Assembly: GCA_965215155.1 (NCBI GenBank)
Contig: CBDCCY010000004.1
Location: forward strand, 124,001-188,000
DNA: 64,000 nucleotides
From: JAGWAJ01 sp965215155
Lineage (GTDB): Bacteria > Acidobacteriota > Vicinamibacteria > Vicinamibacterales > UBA8438
Reading direction: 5' to 3'
Shown: positions 36,427 through 45,366 of the stretch, piece by piece
Layout: each line of letters opens with the position of its first letter
Position numbering within the stretch: position 1 is the first letter of the stretch
Position numbers and translations under genes: made by a program
The notes under the pieces: generated by a model
The model's input: only the letters and a program-made list of their open reading frames with translations
Database searches by the model: none
Told to the model about the DNA's origin: nothing

Positions 36427-39093
36427 CTACAGCTCGGCCCGCCGCAGGCGGAGTGCATTCCCTATGACCGACAGCGAGCTCAGCGTCATCGCCACGCTGG
36501 CCCAGATGGGGCTGATCAGCAGGCCGACGACCGGGTAGAGCAGGCCGGCCGCGACCGGAATGCCGACCGCGTTGTAGGCGAACGCCAGGAAGAGGTTCTG
36601 GCGGATGTTGCGCATCGTCGCGCGGCTGAGGCGCCGGGCGCGGGCGATGGCGCGCAGGTCGCCGCGGACCAGCGTCAGGCCGGCGCTCTCCATTGCGACG
36701 CCGGTTCCCGTGCCCATCGCGATCCCGACCGCCGCCTCGGCGAGGGCCGGGGCGTCGTTGATGCCGTCGCCCGCCATGGCGACGGTCCGGCCGGCGGCCT
36801 GCTCCTCGGCGACCAGGCGGCGCTTGTCGGCCGGGAGCGCCTCGGCCCGCACGTCGGCGGGGGCGATGCCGACGTCCGCCGCCACCGCGTCGGCCGTGAC
36901 GCGATTGTCGCCGGTCGCCATCACGATGCGGACCCCGTCCTCGCGCAGCAGGCGCAGGGCCTCCCGCGTCGACTCCTTGACGGGATCGACGACGCCGACG
37001 ACCCCCGCGGGCCTGGCGTCGACCGCCACCAGCACGACCGTCTCGCCGCGCGCGCGGGCCTTCGCCGCGGTCGCCCGCACCGGCGCGATGTCGACGCCCC
37101 GGGCGACCAGGAACGCCGGCGTCCCGATGGCGACGGCCCGTCCGTCGACCTCTCCCGCGACACCCCGGCCCGGCTCCGACGCGAACCCGCTCGCGGTCGC
37201 CGTCCGCTCCCCGCGGGCCGTCGCCTCCGCCACGATCGCGGCGGCCAGCGGGTGCTCGCTCCCCCGCTCCAGCCCCGCCGCCAGGCGCAGCAGCTCGCCG
37301 GCATGGATCGCCGCCCCGGGCGCGGCGGCCAGGGTCGCGACCCGCGGTTTCCCCTCGGTCAACGTTCCGGTCTTGTCGACGACGAGGGTGTCGACCCGCT
37401 CGAGCGCCTCGAGCGCCGCCGCCTCCCGGACGAGCACCCCCGCGGACGCGCCCCGGCCCGCCCCGACCATGATCGCCATCGGCGTCGCCAGTCCCAGCGC
37501 GCACGGGCAGGCGATGATGAGGACCGCCACGGCGCTGACGAGCGCCAGGGCCAGGCGCGGCTCCGGCCCCCAGAGGGCCCAGGCGGCGAACGAGACGACG
37601 GCCACGGCGACGACCGCCGGAACGAAGTAGCGCGCCGCGCGGTCGGCCGCCCGCTGGATGGGCGCCCGCGTCCGTTGCGCCTCGGAAACCATGCGGACGA
37701 TCTGCGCGAGCATCGTTTCCTGGCCTACGTGCTCGGCGCGCATGGCGAGGCTGCCGGTGCCGTTGACGGTGGCGCCGATCAGCCGATCGCCCGCGCCCTT
37801 GGCGACCGGGATCGGCTCGCCGGTGACCGCCGACTCGTCGACGGCGCTCTCGCCCGCCACCACGACCCCGTCGACCGGGATCCGGTCGCCGGGGCGCACG
37901 CGCAGCAGGTCGCCGACGCGCACGTCGGCCAGCGGCACGTCCTCGTCCGGCGCCGACGCCGCGGCCTCGTCGCCGGTGTCCGGCCCGCCGATGCGGTGGG
38001 CCACCGGCGGGGCGAGCCCCAGGAGCGCCCGGAGCGCCGCACCCGTGCGCTGCCGGGCCCGCAGCTCCAGCACCTGGCCGACGAGCACCAGCACGACGAT
38101 GACCACCGCGGTGTCGAAGTAGGGCTCGACGCCGTCTCCCATCCGGAAGCCGGCCGGGAAGCTGCCCGGCGCGATCGTCGCCGCGGCGCTGTAGAGGAAG
38201 GCGGCGCCGACCCCGAGCCCGATCAGCGTGAACATGTTGGGGCTGCGGTTGACGACCGACGCCCAGGCCCGCTGGAAGAACGGGAGCCCCGCCCAGAGGA
38301 CGACGGGCACCGCGCAGGCGAGCTGGACCCAGTTCGACGCCGCGCGGCTCAGCGGCACCGCCCCCGCGCCGCCGATCATCTCGGCCATCGCCAGCCCGAA
38401 TACCGGGAACCCGACGACGGCGCCGACCCAGGCGCGGCGGGTCATGTCCGCGAGCTCCGGGTTCGGCGGCTCCTCGGCGGTCGCCGCGCGCGCCTCGAGG
38501 GCCATCCCGCACTCGGGGCAGCTCCCGGGCTCGTCGCTCACGACCTCGGGGTGCATCGGGCAGGCGTAGGTGACGGCCCCGGCGGCGCCCGGCACATCCG
38601 GGACGTCCGGCTGCAGGGCCATCCCGCACTTCGGGCAGGGGACCGGCTCGGTCTCCCGCACCTCGGGGCACATCGGGCAGACGTAGGTGACGGAGCCGCC
38701 CGCCGCGGTCGGGGCGGCGCCAGTAGCCGCGTGCGGTTCATGGCGGTGTGCGGCTTGCGGGCCGGCGGCCGCACCGCCGCCAGTCGCGGTCCCGCGCCCT
38801 GCGTGGTCGCCGGCGGCGTGCACGGGGTGGTCCGCGGCGGCACCGGGCTCCGCGTGGCCGGCGGCGGCACCATGCTCCGCGTGGTCACCGGCGGCACCGT
38901 GATCGCCGGGCTCGGCGCCCGCGGCGCCGCCAGCCGCCTGCAGGAAGGCCTCCGGCCGCGTGCGGAACGCGGTCTGGCACCCGCCGCAGCAGAAGTGATA
39001 GGTGGTGCCGGCGTGCTCGTGACGGAACCGGGACCGGGCCGGGTCCACGACCATGCCGCACACCGGATCGCGCACTTCCCGAAGCATCGGCAC
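36427..39093 (-). CDS. Heavy-metal P-type ATPase with YHS and His-rich N-terminus
   Basis: An 888-residue P1B-type metal pump. The catalytic parts are IIACPCALGLATP, VDKTGTLTEGK, MATGDNRVTA and AGDGINDAPALAEA. The CPC motif fits Cu+ or Ag+. The N-terminus holds a YHS domain (RDPVCGMVVDP, YHFCCGGCQTAF), a histidine-rich linker of about 75 residues, and two heavy-metal-binding zinc-ribbon-like repeats (YVCPMCPEVRETEPVPCPKC and YACPMHPEVVSDEPGSCPEC). The start is GTG at 39093 with GGAGGG just upstream; ATG at 39087 is an alternative. No CopY/CueR-type regulator is adjacent. Confidence 0.95.
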   Translation of the reverse strand: MPMLREVRDPVCGMVVDPARSRFRHEHAGTTYHFCCGGCQTAFRTRPEAFLQAAGGAAGAEPGDHGAAGDHAEHGAAAGHAEPGAAADHPVHAAGDHAGRGTATGGGAAAGPQAAHRHEPHAATGAAPTAAGGSVTYVCPMCPEVRETEPVPCPKCGMALQPDVPDVPGAAGAVTYACPMHPEVVSDEPGSCPECGMALEARAATAEEPPNPELADMTRRAWVGAVVGFPVFGLAMAEMIGGAGAVPLSRAASNWVQLACAVPVVLWAGLPFFQRAWASVVNRSPNMFTLIGLGVGAAFLYSAAATIAPGSFPAGFRMGDGVEPYFDTAVVIVVLVLVGQVLELRARQRTGAALRALLGLAPPVAHRIGGPDTGDEAAASAPDEDVPLADVRVGDLLRVRPGDRIPVDGVVVAGESAVDESAVTGEPIPVAKGAGDRLIGATVNGTGSLAMRAEHVGQETMLAQIVRMVSEAQRTRAPIQRAADRAARYFVPAVVAVAVVSFAAWALWGPEPRLALALVSAVAVLIIACPCALGLATPMAIMVGAGRGASAGVLVREAAALEALERVDTLVVDKTGTLTEGKPRVATLAAAPGAAIHAGELLRLAAGLERGSEHPLAAAIVAEATARGERTATASGFASEPGRGVAGEVDGRAVAIGTPAFLVARGVDIAPVRATAAKARARGETVVLVAVDARPAGVVGVVDPVKESTREALRLLREDGVRIVMATGDNRVTADAVAADVGIAPADVRAEALPADKRRLVAEEQAAGRTVAMAGDGINDAPALAEAAVGIAMGTGTGVAMESAGLTLVRGDLRAIARARRLSRATMRNIRQNLFLAFAYNAVGIPVAAGLLYPVVGLLISPIWASVAMTLSSLSVIGNALRLRRAEL

Positions 39094-39229
39094 GCATCCC
39101 TCCGGAGTCCTTATCGGCGCCCGGGCGCCGGTCGATTACCGCCGGCGGCGGGCCGAGGTCCGTGCCCTGGCCGGCTCCGCCGACGTCAGCGTGATGCGGG
39201 AGCCGACCGAAAATACCTCCGGTTCGCGT

Positions 39230-39787
39230 TCATCCGCTCGCGGGGAGACGCTGGTACTCGGCGCACGCAGCCTCCAGCGACGGCGGCGACGGCGCCCGCA
39301 ACCCGTCACCCCGACACATGGCCGCAAGGGCGTCGACGTGCTGCTGGCACCGCCGGGGTTGTTGAAGCCGCGGATAATCCGGCCTCATCTCGTCCACCGT
39401 CTGCCCGTCGAGATAGGCGATCCATGTCTCCACATTCCACGTCGGAACGAGAACCAGAACCCGTTCACCTGCCAGGCGAGCCTGGACCTCGTTCTCGCGA
39501 CAGGCCTCGTCGAGCTCGGTCCGTCGTTCGGCGACACCCCGGTTGTCCCCGTCGATGATGACCACCAGCGCCTGCGTGACATGCACTCGCCGACGATGTT
39601 CCGCCAGCTCGCTCGGAAAGCGCGCCCCGACGAATTGCTCCGCCGACCCGCGGCCCCGCGGGGCTCGCTCGACCCGCAGTCGCCGAGTGGACCAGCCCAT
39701 GCGGTTGAGAAACCGCCGCACGAACACCTCGTGCTGCGTGTCCTCGCAGAGCAGCACGATTTGCACGTTCCGGGTCACCCCGCCCAC
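39230..39787 (-). CDS. TOPRIM-like protein paired with an ABC-type ATPase
   Basis: A 185-residue protein. The acidic residue E15 in VLLCEDTQHEVFVRRFL and the pair D79/D81 in LVVIIDGDNRG fit a TOPRIM-type metal site. A conserved-looking PTWNVETWIAYLDG segment follows at about 114-127. It is a different family from the DUF4276 protein at 8150. Its start overlaps the ATPase gene by 13 nt. I recall uncharacterised homologues next to AAA ATPases in other bacteria, but no named domain. By analogy with OLD/PARIS it may be the effector half of a defence pair. Confidence 0.72.
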   Translation of the reverse strand: MGGVTRNVQIVLLCEDTQHEVFVRRFLNRMGWSTRRLRVERAPRGRGSAEQFVGARFPSELAEHRRRVHVTQALVVIIDGDNRGVAERRTELDEACRENEVQARLAGERVLVLVPTWNVETWIAYLDGQTVDEMRPDYPRLQQPRRCQQHVDALAAMCRGDGLRAPSPPSLEAACAEYQRLPASG

Positions 39788-40884
39788 CCGCGAGCGACCT
39801 GCTCCGACAGCTTGATTCCGCCTTCCAGGCGATCCTGGTCGAAGCGTCTTGCCGTCACGACGCCCGAAGCCTCACCGCGAAGCACGAGCCCGGCCTCTCC
39901 TCCCAGATAATCGATCAGCTCCGGGTGGTGAGAGCATATGACTGCCTGGCGCACCGACTCCCCGCACGCGTCTGCCAGCTTGATCAGCCACGGTTGAATC
40001 TCCGACAGACCCACGTAGTTGTCCGGTTCGTCCAAAAGGAGCGTACACTCCTGCGCCTCCGAGAGGTGTATCAGTCCGTAGAGCACGATGAGCGCCCGAT
40101 GGCCGTCCGAGACCTCATCGAATCTCAGCTCGTAATCTGTACCGTGCTCGTCGAACGTCATCATGAGGGCGCGGGTGTCCTGTCCGACGCGCTCCAGCCG
40201 AAGCGACCGAAACCCGTCAATTATCTCGGCCAACGCGCTGCTGAACGCCGGGACGAGGTCGGGACGCTCCAGCGCGACGTGCCGATACCAATCCGCGAAG
40301 TTGTGCGCGTCGCGCTGCAGCAGCGCGTCTTCACTCGCGGACTCGCTCCGCAAGGTGGCCGGCTGCAAGCCGCATACGACCAGCCGATTCATGAAGTCGC
40401 GAAACTGCGTGAGGCGCCGATTGTCTCGCCCCGCCGCAACCCGAGCCAGCGCTGATTCCGACCAGTCGACTGCATACTGCGGCCCCGCTGAATGGTCGTC
40501 CCGATAAAGCTGAACCTTCCCGAGATCGCACCCGAACAGCGGCCGCCCGTTCGACGCCAGCTCTTCGCGACGGACGCGGCCCTGCCTGGTGGCTCGTTCA
40601 TGCTCCACCTCGAGCCGGTAGCGATACGACTCCGCACCCAGCGCCACGTCCATCTCGAACGTTTGCAGGTTCCGATCCTGCCACCGCGTAAGCGTTCGTG
40701 TCGGAAACGCATCCGCATCCGTGACCCGCGCCGCGCCACTGAGCAACCGGCGCACTCCGAAGGCAACATCGAGGACAGCCGTCTTGCCCATGCCGTTGCG
40801 CCCCAGCAGCAGCGAGAGAGCCTGCAGCGGCAGCTCGAAGTTCACCAGCCGCTTGTAGTTGTCGACGTAGATCCGTTGAAGCAC
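39775..40884 (-). CDS. ABC-type AAA_21 ATPase paired with a TOPRIM-like protein
   Basis: A 369-residue ATPase. Walker A is GRNGMGKT at residues 28-35, the signature is VSDGHRALIVLYGL and Walker B is CTLLLDEPDNYVGLSEIQ, with the switch histidines in ICSHHPELIDYL. The DNYVGL in place of DE...HP is typical of a subset of these standalone ATPases. The start is GTG at 40884. It lies 24 bp after the M61 peptidase gene on the same strand, so it may be co-transcribed with that gene and the disulfide oxidoreductase. Confidence 0.88.
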   Translation of the reverse strand: MLQRIYVDNYKRLVNFELPLQALSLLLGRNGMGKTAVLDVAFGVRRLLSGAARVTDADAFPTRTLTRWQDRNLQTFEMDVALGAESYRYRLEVEHERATRQGRVRREELASNGRPLFGCDLGKVQLYRDDHSAGPQYAVDWSESALARVAAGRDNRRLTQFRDFMNRLVVCGLQPATLRSESASEDALLQRDAHNFADWYRHVALERPDLVPAFSSALAEIIDGFRSLRLERVGQDTRALMMTFDEHGTDYELRFDEVSDGHRALIVLYGLIHLSEAQECTLLLDEPDNYVGLSEIQPWLIKLADACGESVRQAVICSHHPELIDYLGGEAGLVLRGEASGVVTARRFDQDRLEGGIKLSEQVARGWAG

Positions 40885-40908
40885 CCAGCCCCCTCGCCGA
40901 CCATCCGC

Positions 40909-42879
40909 CTACTGCCGGCTGCCGAGCCAGGCCTCGCGGAACGCCCGCTGGGCCGCGGTGAGCGAGCCGCCCGCCGCCTCCGCGGGCAGCAGCTCGATGC
41001 GCGGGTCGGCCGCCAGCGTCGCCGTCGTTTCCCGCTCGCGGCCCTGACGGCGGAACACGATCCGCACCCGGTCGCCGGGGCGCTTGCCGCGGAGCAGCCG
41101 TTCGATGGCAAAGGCCGAGGCGACGCCGCTCCCGTCCACCGAGACGATGACGTCGCCGCGGGCGATGCCCGCCTCGTGGAGCGGCGCCCCGTACGCGGTC
41201 GACCGGGCGACGCGCCCGCCGCCCCCGAGCGGGAGCTCCCCGAGCGAGCCGCGGCCGGGCGCGACGGGGCGGGCGACGATGCCGGCCTCCGCGAAGAGCG
41301 GCGCGTAGTCGATCACCTCCCGGCCGTCGATGTAGCGGGCGAAGAACTCGCGCGCAAAGGCCGGGTCGCCGGCGACCTCGCCGAGCACCGCCTCCGCGTC
41401 CGCCGGCGTGTAGGGGCGCGTGACGACGCCCGGCGGCACCCCCGCGCCCGGTTCGCCGTCCGGAGCCCCGAAGCGCTCCCACAGGGCGCGCATGTAGTCG
41501 TCGAGCGTGACGCGGCCGCCGCTCCGCGACCGCAGCGTGAGGTCGAGGCCGAGCCCGATCGCCTCGCCCCAGACGTAGTAGGAGATGAACGTGTTGGCGA
41601 AGTTCGTCGGGTCGATGGCGGTGGCGGCATGGGTGAACGGCGCCATGCGGCTCATCTCGACCACCGAGCGGAACCGCCGCCCCGGCCCGCGCGCCACCGT
41701 GTCGATGACGCGGGCGAAACGGTCCAGCGTCGCCCCCAGCGGGGCAAGGCCGGCGCGCTGCAGCACCAGCGCGCCGTAGTAGTTCGTGAAGCCCTCGCCG
41801 AGCCACAGGGCCCCCGACACGTTGGCCCGCGTGAAGTCGAACGGCTCGAGCGACCGGGGGCGGATGCGCTCGACGTTCCAGGCGTGGAAGAACTCGTGCG
41901 AGACCGATCCGAGGAGGCGCGTCCGATCCCGGTCGAGCCCGGCGTTGGCGGTCAGCACGGTGCTGTTGCGGTGCTCCATCGCGTCGCCGCTCGCGGACGG
42001 CAGGTAGTCGGCGATGAACGTGTAGGCGCCGGTCTCGAAGCGGGGGAACTCGCCGAAGATGGGGACCGTCTCGCGCACGATGCGCTCGACCGCCTCCGCG
42101 TAGCCGTCCACCGCGGACGCGCGGCCCGCGTGGTGGACCGCCACCCGGAACGTCGGCCGATGGCCCGGGTCGGCCGGGTCGGCCACCGTGAACGTCCGCA
42201 GCTCGAAATCGCTGAGCTCGATGGGACTGTCGAGCAGGTAGGCGAGGTTCGGCGCCGTGAAGACCAGCGGGTCCGCCGTCGGGTAGAGCTGCGTCGCGGC
42301 CCGCCACGCCGCGCCGTCCGGCGGGTCCAGGCTGACGCGCGCGGGCCGCTCCTCGAGTCCCTCCGCCCAGAGGAGCGTGGCTGGCATGTTCATGTGCGCG
42401 TGGGTCGCGTCGACGGCCAGGTAGGTGCCGTCGACCCGGTCGCCGAAGAGGCGGTAGCGGACGTGGACGCCGCCCCCGTGGCCGGACACCACCCAGTGCG
42501 CCGGCCCGCGACGGTCGACGCTCACGGGCTCGCCGTCGGGCGTCGTGAACGCGATCTCGATCAGGTTCTTGGCGAACTCGTGGCGGGCGTAGCGGCCCGG
42601 CGACGCGCTGCTCATGCGGACCTGGAGCGGCGCCTCACCGACGTCGTCGAAGCGGACCTCGGCGGCCAGCCAGCGGTGCGCGGGGGCCGGGAACGACAGG
42701 CGGTAGTCGACCGGGGGCGGCGACTGCTGCGCGAGGGCCGAGGGGCTCGGGCCGGGGGCGCACCCGCCGGCGAGACCTGCGACGACCAGGGCGACCGCGG
42801 CCAGCCCCGCGAGCCGCCCCGCCGCCGGGCGCCCGATACCGGAGCGGCGCCGGCGCACCCCGGCCGCGGAGGCGGTCAT
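40909..42879 (-). CDS. M61-family (glycyl aminopeptidase-like) metalloprotease with PDZ domain
   Basis: A 656-residue exported protease. The N-terminus has a membrane helix with a possible lipobox (LAGGCAPG). The zinc site is HEFFHAWN, with the third ligand in WLGEGFTNYYG. Before it lies a beta-rich N-terminal domain and after it a helical domain. A C-terminal PDZ domain follows (APLHEAGIARGDVIVSVDG). Length and order match M61 proteins. The ATG at 42879 overlaps the stop of the selenocysteine-type oxidoreductase gene (ATGA at 42876-42879). Confidence 0.92.
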   Translation of the reverse strand: MTASAAGVRRRRSGIGRPAAGRLAGLAAVALVVAGLAGGCAPGPSPSALAQQSPPPVDYRLSFPAPAHRWLAAEVRFDDVGEAPLQVRMSSASPGRYARHEFAKNLIEIAFTTPDGEPVSVDRRGPAHWVVSGHGGGVHVRYRLFGDRVDGTYLAVDATHAHMNMPATLLWAEGLEERPARVSLDPPDGAAWRAATQLYPTADPLVFTAPNLAYLLDSPIELSDFELRTFTVADPADPGHRPTFRVAVHHAGRASAVDGYAEAVERIVRETVPIFGEFPRFETGAYTFIADYLPSASGDAMEHRNSTVLTANAGLDRDRTRLLGSVSHEFFHAWNVERIRPRSLEPFDFTRANVSGALWLGEGFTNYYGALVLQRAGLAPLGATLDRFARVIDTVARGPGRRFRSVVEMSRMAPFTHAATAIDPTNFANTFISYYVWGEAIGLGLDLTLRSRSGGRVTLDDYMRALWERFGAPDGEPGAGVPPGVVTRPYTPADAEAVLGEVAGDPAFAREFFARYIDGREVIDYAPLFAEAGIVARPVAPGRGSLGELPLGGGGRVARSTAYGAPLHEAGIARGDVIVSVDGSGVASAFAIERLLRGKRPGDRVRIVFRRQGRERETTATLAADPRIELLPAEAAGGSLTAAQRAFREAWLGSRQ

Positions 42880-43511
42880 TCCGCCGCCTGCAGTGCGAGC
42901 CGCACGAAGTCGGCCTCGGGCTGCGCGCCGAGGATCTCGATCCGCTCGTCGACCACCGTCTTCGGCACGCCGGTCACCTGATAGCGTGCGGCGAGGTCGG
43001 GGAACTCGGTCGCCTCGATGGCGGCCGCGGTGACGTGGGGGCTCGCGGCGGCGAGCCGATAGGCCAGGCTGACCGCCTGGGGACAGAAGCGTCACGTGGG
43101 CGTGACGAACACCTGGATGTTGAGCGGCCGGTCGAGCGCCCCGAGCGCGGCGACGGTCTCGTCGCTCAGCGCGGGAGCTGCGCCGCCGGCGATCTCGATG
43201 GCGCTCACGACGGAGTCGAGCTCGTAGCCGGCCGGCGCGCCGTAGTAGCGCAGCCCGAGGTCCTGCTCGCCGACGATGGCGAGCGCCGGCGCCCGCTCGG
43301 CGCCGTACTCCGCCACGCGCTCGGCGTCGAGCACGAGGTTGTGCTCCTCGACGCGGATGCGGTCGGAGAGCCGGGCGATCTCGTCCGCGGTCCGGCGGGC
43401 CTCGAAGCACGTCTCGCAACCGAACGTCTGCGTGAAGAGGACGAGCCGCACGGGGGAGGTCAGGGCCTCCAGGCGGGCGGCGAGGTCTCGCGGATCGCCG
43501 AGCGCGGACAT
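42876..43511 (-). CDS. Protein disulfide oxidoreductase, probably with selenocysteine
   Basis: A two-thioredoxin-fold protein (PDO/glutaredoxin-like, 211 residues with residue 140 as selenocysteine). The first fold has CETC at 32-35. The second fold should start its active site at VFVTPTCxxC, but the first Cys codon is TGA (43094-43092), giving UxxC with Cys143 in RFCPQAVSLAYRLA. After the TGA the frame stays open and matches the rest of the fold (ATEFPDLAARYQVTGVPKTV, EILGAQPEADF). It ends in an ATGA overlap with the M61 gene. A hairpin with a GGUCA loop begins 11 nt after the TGA. A nonsense mutation is the alternative. Translation requires a Sec machinery elsewhere in the genome. Confidence 0.8.
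43064..43080 (-). promoter_or_regulatory. Candidate bacterial SECIS hairpin
   Basis: On the minus strand CCAGGC (43080-43075) and GCCTGG (43069-43064) form a 6-bp stem with loop GGTCA. The loop begins 17 nt after the TGA; in E. coli fdhF the GGU of the loop comes 18 nt after its UGA. A GGU-type apical loop is the element recognised by SelB. Confidence 0.7.
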
Positions 43512-43532
43512 GGGCGGCTGGCCGTTCGTCTC

Positions 43533-44015
43533 CTACTTGAACAGATCGTCGAACGCCTGCCGCGCGCTGCCGGACGCCGTCGTCGGGCTCGACGTTGCGG
43601 TCGGGGACGCGGCTACGGCGGGGGCGGGGGTGCGCGTCTCGCGCTCCACGGTGACGCACGGCGCGAAGTACGTGCAGGTGTTGCGCCCGTCCTTCGGCGA
43701 CACGCGCGACTTGATGGGCTGGGCGCATTCGAACTGGCTGCCGGTGTCGAACCAGGCGCACTGCGCGCACGTATGAAGATCCGTGGAGCACCGCGAGCAC
43801 TGCGAGTCGAACGCGATCGACCCCGACAGCGACGCCCCGCAGCGCGCGCACTTGGTGACTTCGTGAAAGCCCGGCATGTTGACCTTGCGAGGCTCCCGCG
43901 GGCCGTAGCCGCGCCGGGGGTGCCCGTCCCCGCGAGGCTCGCGCAATTCGCGCAAGCGACTCGGTTCGGGCCGGTCTTCGTCCTGATAGCCGCGCTGCCG
44001 GTATTTCCTTGTCAT
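43533..44015 (-). CDS. Zinc-ribbon-like small protein
   Basis: A 160-residue protein. The first ~45 residues are arginine- and proline-rich. The centre has four cysteine pairs (KCARCGASL, QCSRCSTDLHTCAQCAWF, ECAQP and TCTYFAPC), likely two metal sites. The tail is Ser/Thr/Pro-rich and ends in FDDLFK. Similar proteins are common next to varied genes in Acidobacteriota and have no assigned function. An internal ATG (MPGFHEVTKC, residue 47) is an alternative start. Confidence 0.7.
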   Translation of the reverse strand: MTRKYRQRGYQDEDRPEPSRLRELREPRGDGHPRRGYGPREPRKVNMPGFHEVTKCARCGASLSGSIAFDSQCSRCSTDLHTCAQCAWFDTGSQFECAQPIKSRVSPKDGRNTCTYFAPCVTVERETRTPAPAVAASPTATSSPTTASGSARQAFDDLFK

Positions 44016-44074
44016 GGGGCTCCGGAACGGCCGGTGGACCGCTCGCTCGTCTGGTGTACCCTACAGGACGCCGT

Positions 44075-44102
44075 TTGTCCAGCCCTTGCGGCGCCGTATC
44101 CT
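44075..44102 (+). promoter_or_regulatory. Candidate promoter of the export operon
   Basis: TTGTCC (44075-44080) and TATCCT (44097-44102) are separated by 16 bp, 24 bp before the adaptor gene start at 44126. GAGGAC between them and the ATG can act as ribosome site. The match to sigma-70 is moderate. Confidence 0.35.
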
Positions 44103-44125
44103 GAAGTGAGGCCGAGCAGAGGACC

Positions 44126-45352
44126 ATGGCGGCATCCCTCGACGACCTGAAGATCGACCGCTCCCGCGAGCGCCGCAAGTCGTTCGCATGGGTGGCGTGG
44201 CTCCTCGTCCTGGTCGTGCTGGCGGGGGGCGGCGCGGCCGGCTGGGTCTGGTGGCAGGACGCGCAGACGCCGGTCGTGACCACGGCCGTGGTCTACGAGA
44301 CGACAGCGGGCGACAGCCAGCCCACGGTGTTGAACGCCTCCGGCTACGTGACCGCCCGGCGGCAGGCGACGGTGTCGGCCAAGGTGACGGGGAAGATCGC
44401 CGAGGTGCTCGTCGAGGAAGGCATGGCGGTGGCCGAGGGCCAGGTGCTGGCCCGGCTCGACGACTCGTCGGAGCGGGCCTACCTGGCGCTGGCGGAGGCG
44501 CAGCTCCAGGCGGCGCGCGGCGCCCTCGACGAGATGCAGGTGCGGCTGGCCGAGGCGCGGCTCCACGAGGGGCGGATGAGCGTGCTCGTCGACGAGGGAG
44601 TCGTCGGCCGGGCCGAGCTCGACACGGCGCGGGCCGAGGTCGATTCCCTGGCCGCGCGGATCGCGCTCCAGCGCGAGCAGGTGGTCGTGTCCGCCCGCGA
44701 GATCGACGTCCGGCGCACCGCGCTCGAGGACACCGTAATCCGCGCCCCGTTCGACGGCGTGGCGATCTCGAAGGACGCGCAGCCCGGCGAGATGGTCTCG
44801 CCGATCAGCGCCGGCGGCGGCTTCACGCGCACCGGCATCTGCACCATCGTCGACATGGCGTCGCTCGAGATCGAGGTCGACGTCAACGAGAGCTACATCA
44901 ACCGCGTCTCGGACGGGCAGCGCGTGGTCGCCAACCTCGACGCCTATCCCGACTGGGACATCCCGGGCAGCGTCATCACCACCATCCCCGCCGCGGACCG
45001 GCAGCGGGCGACGGTGCTGGTCCGGATCGCCTTCGACGAGCTCGGCGACCCGCGCATCCTGCCCGACATGGGAGTGAACGTCGCGTTCCTCGAGCCGGGG
45101 CAGGCGGCCGAGGCGTTCGCGGCGGCGCCGCGCGTCTGGATGCCGTCCGCCGCGGTCCGCCGCGACGGCGAGCAGGCGGTGGTATTCGTGGCGACCGGCG
45201 GGGCGATCGAGCGGCGGCCGGTCAGCCTCGGCGTCGAGAACGGGGCCGACGTGGAGGTGCTGGCCGGGGTGGCGCCCGGAGCGCGCGTCGTGGTCGCGGG
45301 CCCCGCCGACCTGACCGGCGGCGCGCGGGTGACGCTCTCCGCGGAACCGTAG
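44126..45352 (+). CDS. Periplasmic adaptor (HlyD/MacA-like) of an ABC exporter
   Basis: A 408-residue membrane-fusion protein. A single N-terminal helix (WVAWLLVLVVLAGGGAAG) anchors it. A split lipoyl domain (NASGYVTARRQATVSAKVTG, and later DTVIRAPFDGVAISKDAQPG) flanks a coiled coil of about 100 residues. A beta-barrel and membrane-proximal domain follow. It is the first gene of an operon with an ABC ATPase and two FtsX-like permeases, a MacAB-like layout. No outer-membrane channel gene is adjacent. Confidence 0.92.
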   Translation: MAASLDDLKIDRSRERRKSFAWVAWLLVLVVLAGGGAAGWVWWQDAQTPVVTTAVVYETTAGDSQPTVLNASGYVTARRQATVSAKVTGKIAEVLVEEGMAVAEGQVLARLDDSSERAYLALAEAQLQAARGALDEMQVRLAEARLHEGRMSVLVDEGVVGRAELDTARAEVDSLAARIALQREQVVVSAREIDVRRTALEDTVIRAPFDGVAISKDAQPGEMVSPISAGGGFTRTGICTIVDMASLEIEVDVNESYINRVSDGQRVVANLDAYPDWDIPGSVITTIPAADRQRATVLVRIAFDELGDPRILPDMGVNVAFLEPGQAAEAFAAAPRVWMPSAAVRRDGEQAVVFVATGGAIERRPVSLGVENGADVEVLAGVAPGARVVVAGPADLTGGARVTLSAEP

Positions 45353-45366
45353 AGGTTTCTTGAGGC

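Noticed and set aside
43092..43511. Oxidoreductase ending at the TGA as a complete 139-residue protein
   Set aside because: The sequence after the TGA completes the second thioredoxin fold in the same frame and ends exactly in an overlap with the next gene, which would be unlikely by chance.
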